DNA of 64,000 nt from Notamacropus eugenii (Eukaryota > Chordata > Mammalia > Diprotodontia > Macropodidae), in contig NC_092877.1 in assembly GCF_028372415.1 (NCBI RefSeq), positions 246,531,536 to 246,595,535 of the forward strand, in the 5' to 3' direction. The notes under the pieces are model-generated. The model was not told the origin of the DNA. It did no database searches and saw nothing but the letters and a program-made list of their open reading frames with translations. Position numbers and translations under genes: made by a program. Positions 12,111-21,992 of this stretch are shown here, one piece after another. Every line of letters begins with the position of its first letter. The first letter of the stretch is position 1.

Positions 12111-12920
12111 GGCAAAATGAAATAAGAGGCCTAACCTTAAAAAAATGTGTGGTGAGGGGAAAGGGCGTAGCTCAAAGCTGCTGTTATTCACATCGCCTGT
12201 ATCTTAAAAACTTATCAGAAATGGTGAGAGTGGATGACCTTTAAAAAATAATGAATGACTGGAACATGGAAATGTTAGGTTTATCAATGTTCCTATCTTG
12301 TTTCCACAGTAGGACTATGTCATCAGAACTTTCTCTGCAAGCATGTAGTCCTTTACTTTGAGGAGCCATGGATGTTTGGTGAAAATTAAAAAAAAAAATA
12401 GTCCTTGATAGAAAAAATGAGTATCACTATATTACTACTGGGCCCCAAAGAACGAAGTGTTAAATTACTGACTTATACATTAGTCATGGTAAATTAAATT
12501 GAAAAAATACTTTGGTTATGTAGAATTTTCAACAAATATTGTAGACTCTTATTATTACAAATACTTTTAAAATATATATCATCATCCCTTTTTTATTTAC
12601 TTTTGATTTGGATTATATACAAAGTTTGGTTTTGTACTCTATATTTATCTTTAATATAAAATTGCTTATGAGGTCATCACCTAATCTCAAGGAATTACTT
12701 TGTGCTAAAATATACCATTTATGAAGTTTAATTTATTAATCTGATTTAACCAAATGATCTAGGAATTTTGTTTTAATTATGTTCATCTAAAATTCTTCAA
12801 TATGAATATACTGTTAGACATCTGAAGCCAAAAAAAGTAGTTGAATTAAATATTCCATTTCAGGAATGATTAATATTGTATTTAAATGATGTAACAAAAT
12901 TTCTATAAAATTATGTTTTG
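12111..12920. other. AT-rich unique sequence, no feature recognised
   Basis: No protein domain, repeat family or RNA gene was recognised. Confidence 0.5.
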
Positions 12921-12924
12921 ACAA

Positions 12925-12925
12925 T

Positions 12926-12971
<46 letters not shown>

Positions 12972-13154
12972 CATATATATGCAGGTATGTATGTATGTAC
13001 GTACATATGCAAAGGAGAAGTAGACTCTCCCTGACATTTTATAATGAAATGCTTCTACATGGCAAGAGTTGAATGAGAAGAATAGAATGGAAAGTTCCAT
13101 TCTAATTACTATTTGATTATTGTTAAAAACAAACAAACAAACAAACAAACAAAC
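12925..13154. repeat. TA-rich, TATG and (AAAC)n simple repeats
   Basis: (TA)n with TACA interruptions spans about 12925-12980 and grades into (GTAT)n to about 13005. A separate (AAAC)n run lies at about 13126-13154. The minus-strand open frame over this stretch is an artefact of the repeats. Confidence 0.85.
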
Positions 13155-13492
13155 CAATTTGTTAGAACTTCACCGGGAAGGCAGTCTTACAAGTTCTAGA
13201 TTATGTTTGAGAAGTGTAACCAAAATGATATATTTTAATAATTATCTACAGATAGCAATCAAGGGTGAAAAACAGAGGTAGTCGATGTAATAAAAGAAGA
13301 AATAGTTCAAATGTAAGTGATTTCCTGTCAATTTCAAGATATTCTCAGATGCCTCTTTTGGTAAATGATGTGCTAATTGTTTTGAGTCCTTGATTTATTT
13401 AATTCAGTAAGATATATGACCTTCTATTTGTCCTAATGATATGAAAAGAAAAAAGTATCCATATTGAGCATCCATATTGCTGAGATTGAGTC
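13155..13492. other. Unique sequence, no feature recognised
   Basis: AT-rich DNA between two blocks of simple repeats, with no recognisable coding content. Confidence 0.4.
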
Positions 13493-13636
13493 ATACATAC
13501 ACACACATATATGCATACATATATATACATGAATGTTATATACACATATATGTATGTGTATATATATATAAAATAGACTATCATATGTCGACATATACAA
13601 TTGCGTGTGTGTGTGTGTATGCGTGTGTGTGTTTGT
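13493..13636. repeat. Mixed CA/TA/GT microsatellite
   Basis: Alternating (CA)n, (TATACA)n, (TA)n and (GT)n tracts are visible. Two minus-strand frames rich in Thr-His and Tyr-Ile here are translations of these repeats. Confidence 0.85.
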
Positions 13637-13770
13637 AAGAGCACGTCTTATCACCTTTTGGAATTCATCCAGCATTTTCCATGATTTCAAGATTCACAAG
13701 ATTCTACAAAGAAACTTTTTTTTTTTTTTAATGAACTTACCAATCATCACAAACAAATATTTCGGAATAA

Positions 13771-14030
13771 TTTGATGTTATTTTTGAGTTGTCTCAGTCT
13801 TGTTCCAATTTCTGTGACCCTGTTTGGGGTTTTCTTGGAAAAAACACCAGAGTAGTTTGCCATTTCTTTCTTCATCTAATTTTATAGGTAAGGAACTGAG
13901 GCAAATAGGTTTAAATGAGTTGACCATGATTGCAGAGTTAATAAATGTCTGAGACTAGATTTCAACTTGCCTTCTCTTTACTCCAGGACCAGTGCTCTAT
14001 TCGCTCTGAGTCCTAACTGTTCTTTTAGTG
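13771..14030 (-). mobile_element. Marsupial SINE1/Mar-1-type SINE, reverse orientation
   Basis: Read on the plus strand the landmarks come in reverse order: ctgtttggggttttcttgga, tagtttgccatttctttctt, aggaactgaggcaaatagg, gtctgagactagatttcaac and ctccaggaccagtgctctat. Together they form the reverse complement of the abundant marsupial SINE that also appears on the plus strand at 18853. It is near full-length. Confidence 0.85.
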
Positions 14031-14547
14031 TAAAGAGACAAATAAAATACAAGACAATGTAAGAAACTGTGAATTTTTGTTACGTACAGATATCTATTTT
14101 AAGAATAAATTAAGAATAATAGTAACATAATTGTCTTATAAGTTTATAATTTTCTTTTGATTTTTTATTTTCCTACTTATTTTAAATGCTATAATGATTT
14201 TATATTTTTAAAATGCTGATCTATCCCTATCAACTAACACATACTCCCCCACTTTCATATAAAAAGTATTGCCTTGTATCAAATAAGTATGGTCAAGCAG
14301 AACAAAAAAAAAACAACAAAACAACAACAACAAATTTATCCATGTCTGCAAAGTGATAACACATTCATCAATTCTAGTCTATCAACTTTCTGTCAGGAAG
14401 TGGTGAGCATCTTTCACTAACAGTTTTCTGAAACCCTAATGGGTCACCGCATTAGTTAGAATTCTGAAGTCTTTTATACCTATTTTCCCTTCATATTATT
14501 GTTGTCACTGAGGATATTCCCTTAATTCTTCTCATTTCACCCAAACT
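14031..14547. other. AT-rich unique sequence, no feature recognised
   Basis: No recognisable feature. It ends at the 3' terminus of the old L1. Confidence 0.45.
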
Positions 14548-14899
14548 TTAGGTCTTTTTTATTTTTAATTATATTTTATTTTTCCCTAGTTACATATCAA
14601 GAAAATGTTTAGAGTTCATTTTTACAAAATTTTTACTTCCAAATTTTTCTTCCTCCCCCATGTCCTGTCTTCTGAAAATGTTAATCAGTTTGACATAGAT
14701 TATACATGTTCTATGATGTAAAAATATTTCCATGTTTGTCACAGTTGTGAAAGAAGAAAGAGATCAAAAGAGAAAAGAATTAAAAAGAATAAAGAAAGTG
14801 ACAAAAAAATATTACAGTCTGGATTCAGAGTACAACAATTTTTTACCTGAATATGTATAGAATTTTTCTTCATGAATCCTTTCTACTTGTCTTTGATAA

Positions 14900-15815
14900 T
14901 TGTTGTTCTGAGAAGTCATTCATAGTTGATCGTCATACAATTTTGCTGATAATGTGTATGTTTTCCTGGTTCTGCTCACTTCACTCAGCATTAGTTTGTA
15001 CAACTCTTTCCAGATTTTTCTGAAATCTGCCTGTTCATCTTTCCTTATTGCTCAGTAGTACTTTATTGCATTCATATGTCACAGCTTGTTCAGCCATTCC
15101 CCAGTTTATGAGTATATCCTCAATTTTCAACATTTTGCCACCAAAAAAAGCCTTGTGAACAATATTTTTGCACGTTAAGAGGTTTTTTTTTCTCCTTTTT
15201 AATTATTGCTTTGGGATATGGACTTAGTAGTGATTTTGATGAATCAATGGGAATGCACAGTTTGGTTCCACTTTGGGCATAGTTCCAAATTACTTTGCAG
15301 AATAGTTAGATCATTTTAGAACTCCACAGCATTACATTCATGTCCCAATGCCTCACATCTTCCCTAGCATTTGCCGTTTTTCTTTTTGCGTGTGTGTATG
15401 TGATATTAGACAATCTGATAGGTGTGATGTATCTCAGAATTATTTTAATGTGATTTCTCTAATCAAAAGTGATTTAGAACTTTTTCATAGCTTTGATTTC
15501 TTCATTTGAAAACTGCGTTTTCATATCCTTTGATTATTTATCCATTGGTGAATGTCTCAAATTCCCATAAATTTGACTCAGTTCTCTATATTTTGAGTAA
15601 TCAGGCATTTATCAGAGACCCTTGCTATAAACATTATTTCCAAGATATGTTCTCTTTCTAATCTGTGTTGTATTAGTGTTGTTTTACATAAGCTTTTCAA
15701 TTTAAGATGATCAAAATTACCTATTCTACATTTTGAAATGCTCTCTGTCTCTTATTTGGTCATGAATTCTTCCCCTCCTCATAGATCTGACAGTAGACTA
15801 TTCCCTGGTCTTCTC
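14900..15815 (-). pseudogene. L1 ORF2 C-terminal region remnant
   Basis: Plus-strand landmarks gataggtgtgatgtatctca, tttgattatttatccattgg, tctatattttgagtaatcag and catttatcagagacccttgc are the complement of the region between the RT domain and the Cys-rich end of L1 ORF2. They align in order with 35330-35700 and 60640-60960. The frame is broken and no open frame above 60 codons survives. Confidence 0.75.
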
Positions 15816-16110
15816 ATTTGATTGCTTTATTGCCTGTTGCACCCTTAGTAAGTTGTAGTTTCCTTCCTCATCTCTCTCAGTTAAATCCACTTTTGCTTCC
15901 ACTCTGGACAAGATCTGTACTGCTGCCCCTGTCTTCTTTATATTAGCCAAAACACAACAGATTCCATTCCAAACCCTTACCTTACTCTATGTATGTTTCT
16001 CTGTTTCATGTTTATTTTTTGTAAGCCACGTATTGTAGGATTCTGGCTTTTGATCTTCCATTTTATCAGAGAGATCCTCTCATTCACATTCACAGTTATG
16101 ATTGCTATGT
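15816..16110 (-). pseudogene. L1 ORF2 endonuclease N-terminal remnant
   Basis: Plus-strand blocks tagtttccttcctcatctct, aaatccacttttgcttccac and cattcacattcacagttatg match the endonuclease region at 63340-63605 in the same order. Here it abuts the ORF2 C-terminal region directly, so about 2.4 kb of ORF2 in between is missing. Confidence 0.7.
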
Positions 16111-16666
16111 ATTTCCCTCCATTCTTTTTTTCCTCCTGTTTGTACTCTCTCTCCTTTCACTCTTTCTTACATCTCCATTGTTTTGCTTCTGTCTACCACC
16201 TCCTCTGATCTGTCCTCCCTTCAGTCCCCTGAAGGCCTTCCCACTCTGCTTAATTCCCATCACTTCCCTGTCAGGTAAGATAGACTTCTATATTCAACTG
16301 ATTGTGCATATTATTCCCTCTTTGAGCCAATACTGATATGAGTAAGGTTCAAACAATGCCCACGAGCCACCCCCCATCTTTCCTTCTATTGTAATAGGTC
16401 TTTCTTGCCTCTTCATGCGAAATCATTTACCCCACTCTACCTGTCCCTTCTGCAACCACTGCATTCCACTTTCTCATCCCTTGATGTTGTATGCCATTCC
16501 CTTAAACTCACCTTATACTCATACCTTCTACATATGTATATTTGTACTTTCCCTACTGTTAATGATAGTTTCTAAGAGCTACAAGTAACATCTTAATGTA
16601 TAGAGATGAAAACAGTTTAGCTCTATTGAATCCCTTCTGGTTTTATTTTTTTCCATTTGTATCTGT

Positions 16667-17735
16667 TTATGTTTTTCTTGAATCTTGACACTGGAGGTCA
16701 AATTTTTGGCTTAGTTCTGGTCTTCTCCTCATGAAAGCTTGAAATCCTTCTATTTCATTGAATGACCATTTTTCCCCTATATATATTATGCTTAATTTTA
16801 CTGGGTAAGTCATTCTTAGTGGTAGTCCTAGCTCCTTTGCCCTCTGAAGCACCATGTTCCATGACTTCTGATATTTAAATATTACAGCTGCCAAATCCTA
16901 TGTGCGCCTGATCATAACTGTCTCATATTTAAATTGTTTCCTTCTGATCACTGGCAATATATTTTCCTTGACCTGATAGCTCTGAATTTGACTCTACTGT
17001 CCCTGGTGTTGGGGTCTCTTTCGTTAGGGACAAATGGATTCTTTCAATTCCTATTTTGCTTTCTGCTTTCTACTTCAGGACATCAGAGTAATTTCCTTTG
17101 ATAATTTCTTGAAAAATGTTATGCTGTTACTTCCTTTTATTCTGGCTTTCAGGTAGGCCAATGATCATGAAACTGTCACTCCTGGATCTATTTTCCAGGT
17201 CAGTTATTTATCTGGTGAGATATTTTGCATTTTCTACCATTTTTTTTTCGTTCTTTGTAATTTTTTTGATTGATTCATGTTGCCTCATAAAGTCCTTAGC
17301 TTCCACTTGCCCAATTCTAAATTTTAAGGATTTGTTTTCCTTCATTAGCTTTCATCCTTTCTTTTCCATGTGGGCAATTGTACTCTTTTAGGAGTTGTTT
17401 CCTTCAGTGGATTTTTGTATCTCCTTTTCCATTTGATCAATTTTACTTTTCATACAGTTTTCAAGCTGCTAATTTTTTTGTAACTCTCTTACATCACTTT
17501 CATTTGTTTCCCCTTTTGTTCTTCTATCTCTTTTATATGATTTCAAGCTCCTTTTTGAGGCCTTTCATGAGCTCTTCCTAGACTTGAGGTCACTCCAGAT
17601 TTTCCTTTGAGTTTTGTTCATATGATTTTTGACATTGTACTTTCCTGAGTTTATGTCTTGGTCTTGCTTATCACCATAATAATCTTCTATGGTCAGATTT
17701 TTTTTTTTTGCTTATCTTGTTTTTGGCCTTACTTT
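16667..17735 (-). pseudogene. Old L1 ORF1
   Basis: The minus-strand frame at 16667-16894 encodes the ORF1 C-terminal domain: WNMVLQRAKELGLPLRMTYP and then VKLSIIYIGEKWSFNEIEGF. The RRM and coiled-coil parts follow towards 17735, where plus-strand ataatcttctatggtcag is the complement of the TIEDYY-type N-terminus. Its sequence differs clearly from the younger HAL1 ORF1s (for example PLRMTYP against LKPRITYP). It is broken by several frame changes. Confidence 0.75.
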
Positions 17736-18520
17736 TCTTTTAAATCTGGGCTTTGCTTCGAGGGTGGAAGGGGTGCTTGCTCAGGCTCTTTGAGCCAGTG
17801 GCTGCAGGGTCTGGCTGTTTACCTGGTGCTGTGCTGATGTTGCCTGGAGGCCCACAGGGGACCTTCCTACCTGGTGCTATGTTGATCTGGTGCTGCTGGA
17901 GGCTGTAGGATATGACAACTTAGCTGGGGTTGAGCTGGGATACTCATGGTGGTGTCTGATGTATGATGAGACCTGGTGGGATTTTTCTGAATTTCCCTGG
18001 GACTACACTGAAACACTCGAAGACGCCTGTCTGATTTGGGTTGAACTGAAGCACACAAAGGTCCAATTACCTGAAGATGCTCCTCTTCCCTCTCCTGTGT
18101 TGAAGGAAAGGAATATCCATTTGCTAGAGGATTCCTGACCATCCTTGGCTGCACCGAAACACATGGTGTTAATCTGACCCGTGGACTACCAGCTCTCCAG
18201 GCTATGCTAAGATATGTGGGGGTTTCTGGTGTTGGACTTTTCCTGCTCCACCACCGTGCATCTCAAGATCTCCTTCTTGTTTGCTGAGGTAACGATTGCT
18301 GCTAGCTTGATGGGGTACTTCTTATTTTGAACTGCACTCTCCTTTTACCTGATTAAATTGGACCATGTTTTGTCTATCCTCCAAGTCTCCAGATATAAAA
18401 CACAACTTTCTGAGTGCTCTGCTGTTCCAAGATTTGTTCTGGGGTACTGTTTTATTGTTCAAAGGTGAATATGGGAGAACTACAGCAATTTTATCTTTAT
18501 TCTTGGCTCTCAGAAATCCC

Positions 18521-18852
18521 TAAGTCCCTCTTATCCTCATATTTTTAAGTTGATATCCTCATATTTTAAGTTGATAATTGTTTTTACACATAATCGGGGA
18601 ATATATGTAAATATATATATGTATGTGTGCATATGTATGTATATAAACATATATGTACACATGCACACATTTGCACATATATACATATGTTAGCACAATT
18701 TCACCTTGTGATACTATTTTAATAACAATATATAGGAATCAGTTTGTTCCCTCCCAGCATTTCTTCTGGGAACAACAGAATTTGGTTCATGTCTCTACCA
18801 CAGTGGTTCTTTGCGTCAATTATAAACACTCAAGCTGAAAATATATATAGTA
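18521..18852. other. Microsatellite-bearing unique sequence
   Basis: A TATG/CACA/TATA microsatellite lies at about 18604-18690, and a 17-bp duplicated unit (gatatcctcatatttt) occurs at about 18530-18572. No other feature was recognised. Confidence 0.6.
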
Positions 18853-19113
18853 GGTCAGTGATTACGGGGTGAAATAAATAGGATCAAAGTCCTGGAGTCA
18901 GGAAGACTCATCCTGAGTACAAATCTGGCCTCAAGCACTTACTAGTTCTGTGATCCTGAGTGAGTCAATTATTAATCTTATCTGTCTCAGTTTCTTTATC
19001 TGCAAAATGGAATGGAAAAGGAAATGGCAAATCACTCCAGTACCTTTACCAAGAAAACTCCAAATAGGAGTTTTGAAGAATAAGATGTGACTGTAAATGA
19101 CTGAACAACAAAA
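18853..19113 (+). mobile_element. Marsupial SINE1/Mar-1-type SINE
   Basis: The segment has cctggagtcaggaagactca, tacaaatctggcctcaagca, cttactagttctgtgatcct, tcagtttctttatctgcaaa, atggcaaatcactccagtac and tgactgaacaacaaaa in order. It is the forward version of the SINE at 13771-14030. It is near full-length with an A-rich end. Confidence 0.88.
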
Positions 19114-19439
19114 TACAGTAGGACATTATTTTATTCTGTTTAGCAAAAAAGTACAGAATAGTCTTATCTTCAAGTCCCAGTAAGAAAATTATATTCCCTT
19201 TTCCCCAAACGAATGTGTAAACTTCTTTCCATATTCACATTCATATTACCATTAATGTATCTGTGTGCTGTGACTATCTACTCACCTGTATTAAAAGCCT
19301 ACATTTAAGTCTGGTCCTCACATGAATTTAAAACTCAAAAGAAAGAGGTAGTTAAAATGAAACAATTCCTGGCTTTCTTTAAGACTTAGTGGTATCTCCT
19401 TTTCGGTAGGGTATTACTCAGTAAGTGCCTCTACTGTCC
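19114..19439. other. Unique sequence, no feature recognised
   Basis: No recognisable coding or repeat content. Confidence 0.4.
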
Positions 19440-19590
19440 CTATTAAGCCTCTTTATTGAGGGTTCCTTCCATTTATATTGTATATATTTTCTTTGTGTAT
19501 GATAATTTGCATGTTGTGTGCCCAATTAAAATCTGAACTTGAAAGCAAATGATTGTTTAGCAAATGTTTGCTGATTGACAATAAATTGGT
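19440..19590 (+). mobile_element. L2 LINE, 3' terminal fragment
   Basis: The blocks tatattgtatatattttctt, ataatttgcatgttgtgtgc, ccaattaaaatctgaacttg and tgtttgctgattgacaataa match the last part of the mammalian L2 3' end, including the terminal TTGCTGA-type motif. Confidence 0.5.
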
Positions 19591-19779
19591 GAAAATATTT
19601 TTTCACTACTAATGCCCTTAGGAGATCGTCTCTGTGGGATGTTTTTTGTAGTAGAATTGGTCTCTGTCTCCAGTCTCTTTTCTCTCTTTTCCATCCTTCA
19701 TACATCTTGTAAATTGAAACAACCAAAACATCGATTTGACTATGTAACTTAGGTACTAAAAAATTCTTCCACAGCTTCC

Positions 19780-20112
19780 TAGGATAATACACAAATTCAT
19801 TTTAACATTTAAATAAATAATTCTGTATGATGACTTCTACCCTATTCTTAAATATTTTCATAATACCCTCTAGTCACACACTCTCTTCCAGGAAAATTGA
19901 ATAGTTAGCTGCATCCCATGCATGATAGTCAACCTCTTTTCTCCATGCCTTTGCATTAGTGGCATGTCTCAAATCGGTTTCTAGTACACATCCACCCTGT
20001 AGAATTCCTAGCTTCCTTTAAAGCACAATTCAGCTACTCCCTTGTAATAAGCTCTTTATTAGTTCCTCCCAATAATTAGCACTTTGTGCATCTTCAAAAT
20101 ATTTTATAAATT
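19780..20112 (+). mobile_element. L2 LINE, 3' region fragment
   Basis: The order is ttctaccctattcttaaata, ccctctagtcacacactctc, ctccatgcctttgcattagt, gcttcctttaaagcacaatt and agctactcccttgtaataag. It follows the L2 3' region, in which the conserved text concerns prices of Phe/Cys-rich C-terminal codons and the UTR. The copy is highly diverged. Confidence 0.5.
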
Positions 20113-20117
20113 GGCAT

Positions 20118-20600
20118 TTGAGGGGATGCCCCTCAATTGTGGAATAGCTGAAGAAGTTGTGGTACATAGTTGTGATGTAATACTATTGTGCTATAAAAAA
20201 TGACAAGCAGGTAGATTTCAGAAAATCCTGGAGAAACTTACATAAGCAGATGCATAGTAAAGTGAGCAGAACCAGGAGGACATTGTAGACAGTAACAGCA
20301 ACATTGTGGGATGATGAACTATATACCAACAGACTTATGACAAAAAATGCTATCTACATCCAGAGAAAGAACTATGGAGCCTGAATGCAGATAGAATGCA
20401 GATATTTTCACTTTTTTCCCTGTGGCATTTTCTTTTAGTTCTGTTTCTTCTTTCACAAAAATGATTAATGTCATAATGTGTTTAATATGATTACAGACAT
20501 AAAACCTATATCAAATTGTTTGCTATTTTAGGTGACAGGGGACGGAAAGGGAAAGAATATTTGGAACGCAAGTTTTTAAAATTAATGTTTAAAAAGTGTC
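20118..20600 (+). mobile_element. Old L1, 3' end
   Basis: The start tgcccctcaattgtggaata and the following text encode the PSIEEW.KLWY-like ORF2 terminus. The 3' UTR has gtgagcagaaccaggaggac, agtaacagcaacattgtg and atgctatctacatccagaga, and ends at an A-rich tract. It belongs to the same subfamily as the plus-strand fragments at 2575 and 5245. Confidence 0.8.
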
Positions 20601-20689
20601 TTTATATATAATTGGAAAAGGAAATGCTATTTTTAGAAAATAAACTGTACTATATCACTTCGCATGTTTTTCAAATTTGATGAAAAAAC

Positions 20690-20810
20690 ATGAATTAGCA
20701 AGTAGAGAGCAGGTCTCAACACCAGAAAGAATTGGGTTCAAATCTTTCTCTTGCCACACAACCTATGTGGCACCGGAAAAGTCATTTACTTGCTCTTAAT
20801 TACATTTAGG
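20690..20810 (+). mobile_element. SINE fragment (MIR/CORE type)
   Basis: A short tract with gaattgggttcaaatcttt (degenerate B box region) and ggaaaagtcatttacttgc recalls the tRNA-derived SINE body. It is too short and diverged for a family call. Confidence 0.35.
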
Positions 20811-21839
20811 TCATTGAAGTTTTCATTTTCAAAGAAGATGAAAATCTACAATGTTAAAGGAATTTTCTTACTGGGAGCATTTCTTGGTAACCTAATTAAT
20901 AAATGAATAAATAAAAATGCTCCATACGTTCGAACATACATTGTATTTCAATAAAATTTAGAAAATGTAATGCTAATGAAAGATCTTCCCCACATATTGA
21001 TGGGTCTGTCCATTAAATGAATCTTTATTAGGGGAGGCCCACACCTTTTGTTAATTTTCTAATGAGGCACTGATTTTCAAAGTTCTGATGTCCTCTGGCT
21101 CTGAAAAATGTAAAAATATTCTGAGGTAAGATTTTACTTTGAGGCTTACTCATTGGAAGTATTTGTTTAGCAAGATGAGACTCTAGGCATATACCAAGGA
21201 GTCTCCTATCTTTAAAAATCCACATGTTGGTGTTTCTCTCTGTGGTAACTATATATGTATGGTCCCACAGTTGAATCTGTCTGTTGATCTGTCTGTTGGC
21301 TGATCTTTGTTTCTCTGTCTGTATTTTCTCTGAAGTTCAGGGAGCTAACTTTTTCCTCTGAACTAAGTGAATGATATATATATATATATATACACTTGAT
21401 TAAACTGATTTTTGATCCCTCAGAAGTCCCTTTCCTTTTAGAAAAGCAGACCTAAAAACCTGCAGAGCAGGCCTTCCTGTGTATGCCAGGGTCTTTGCTG
21501 ATGCAGACATCATAAAACCAGAGATTTCACTTCAGTCTTTGCATACACGGTACCAAACACAATGCTATTGACATTATTTACCTAGTAAATCTTTGCTGAA
21601 TTGAACATAAAAAATAACATAAAAGTCATCATCAGTTTCACATATGACCACAAAAGGAGATGGTGTAATAATTTACTGAGAGTAAGGGATAACAAGTTAA
21701 CTCATGCAAGGATATCCTATATCTTTTAAGTGATTCAGATTAGAACATTCAGTGGTTTGAGTAAACTGCTTTTGGAAGATATATTCAGGATATGAAGAAT
21801 CATTACATAGGATGTAAAAATATAGATCAGATCACTTGA
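20811..21839. other. Unique sequence with short (TA)n
   Basis: About 1 kb with no recognised gene or repeat family apart from (TA)8 near 21376-21392. The minus-strand frame at 21028-21225 has no domain signature. Confidence 0.5.
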
Positions 21840-21992
21840 ATTTCCACCTTGATACCATACCTCCTATACAATCTCTTATCCCTTTTGACACTGTTCCTAC
21901 AAGCCCTTATCTTCTCATGCATGGAGTATGGCAATAGCAAGCTGGTTAGTCTCTTGGTCTCAAATGTCTCACCTCTTTAATTCATACTCCAC
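21840..21992 (+). mobile_element. L2 LINE, left part (interrupted by HAL1)
   Basis: The segment gcatggagtatggcaatagc, aagctggttagtctcttggt and ctcaaatgtctcacctcttt corresponds to the L2 3' region upstream of its terminus. It continues at 24973 after the HAL1. Its last 13 bp (attcatactccac, 21980-21992) are the left TSD of that insertion. Confidence 0.65.

Larger units (their letters stand above)
14548..18520 (-). mobile_element. Old L1, both ends present, ORF2 core deleted
   Basis: On the minus strand the order is 5' UTR (18520 to about 17736), ORF1 (about 17735-16680), the inter-ORF region, the ORF2 endonuclease start (about 16110-15830), then directly the ORF2 C-terminal region (about 15815-14900) and the 3' UTR to about 14548. 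The endonuclease C-terminal part and the whole reverse-transcriptase core are missing compared with the L1 at 59844-64000. The 5' edge (complement gagccaaga) resembles the L1 start. The copy is more diverged than the HAL1s in the window. Confidence 0.8.

Noticed and set aside
12925-13640. Tandem repeats as a CRISPR-like or satellite array
   Set aside because: They are di- and tetranucleotide microsatellites without spacers, and the setting is a mammalian genome.
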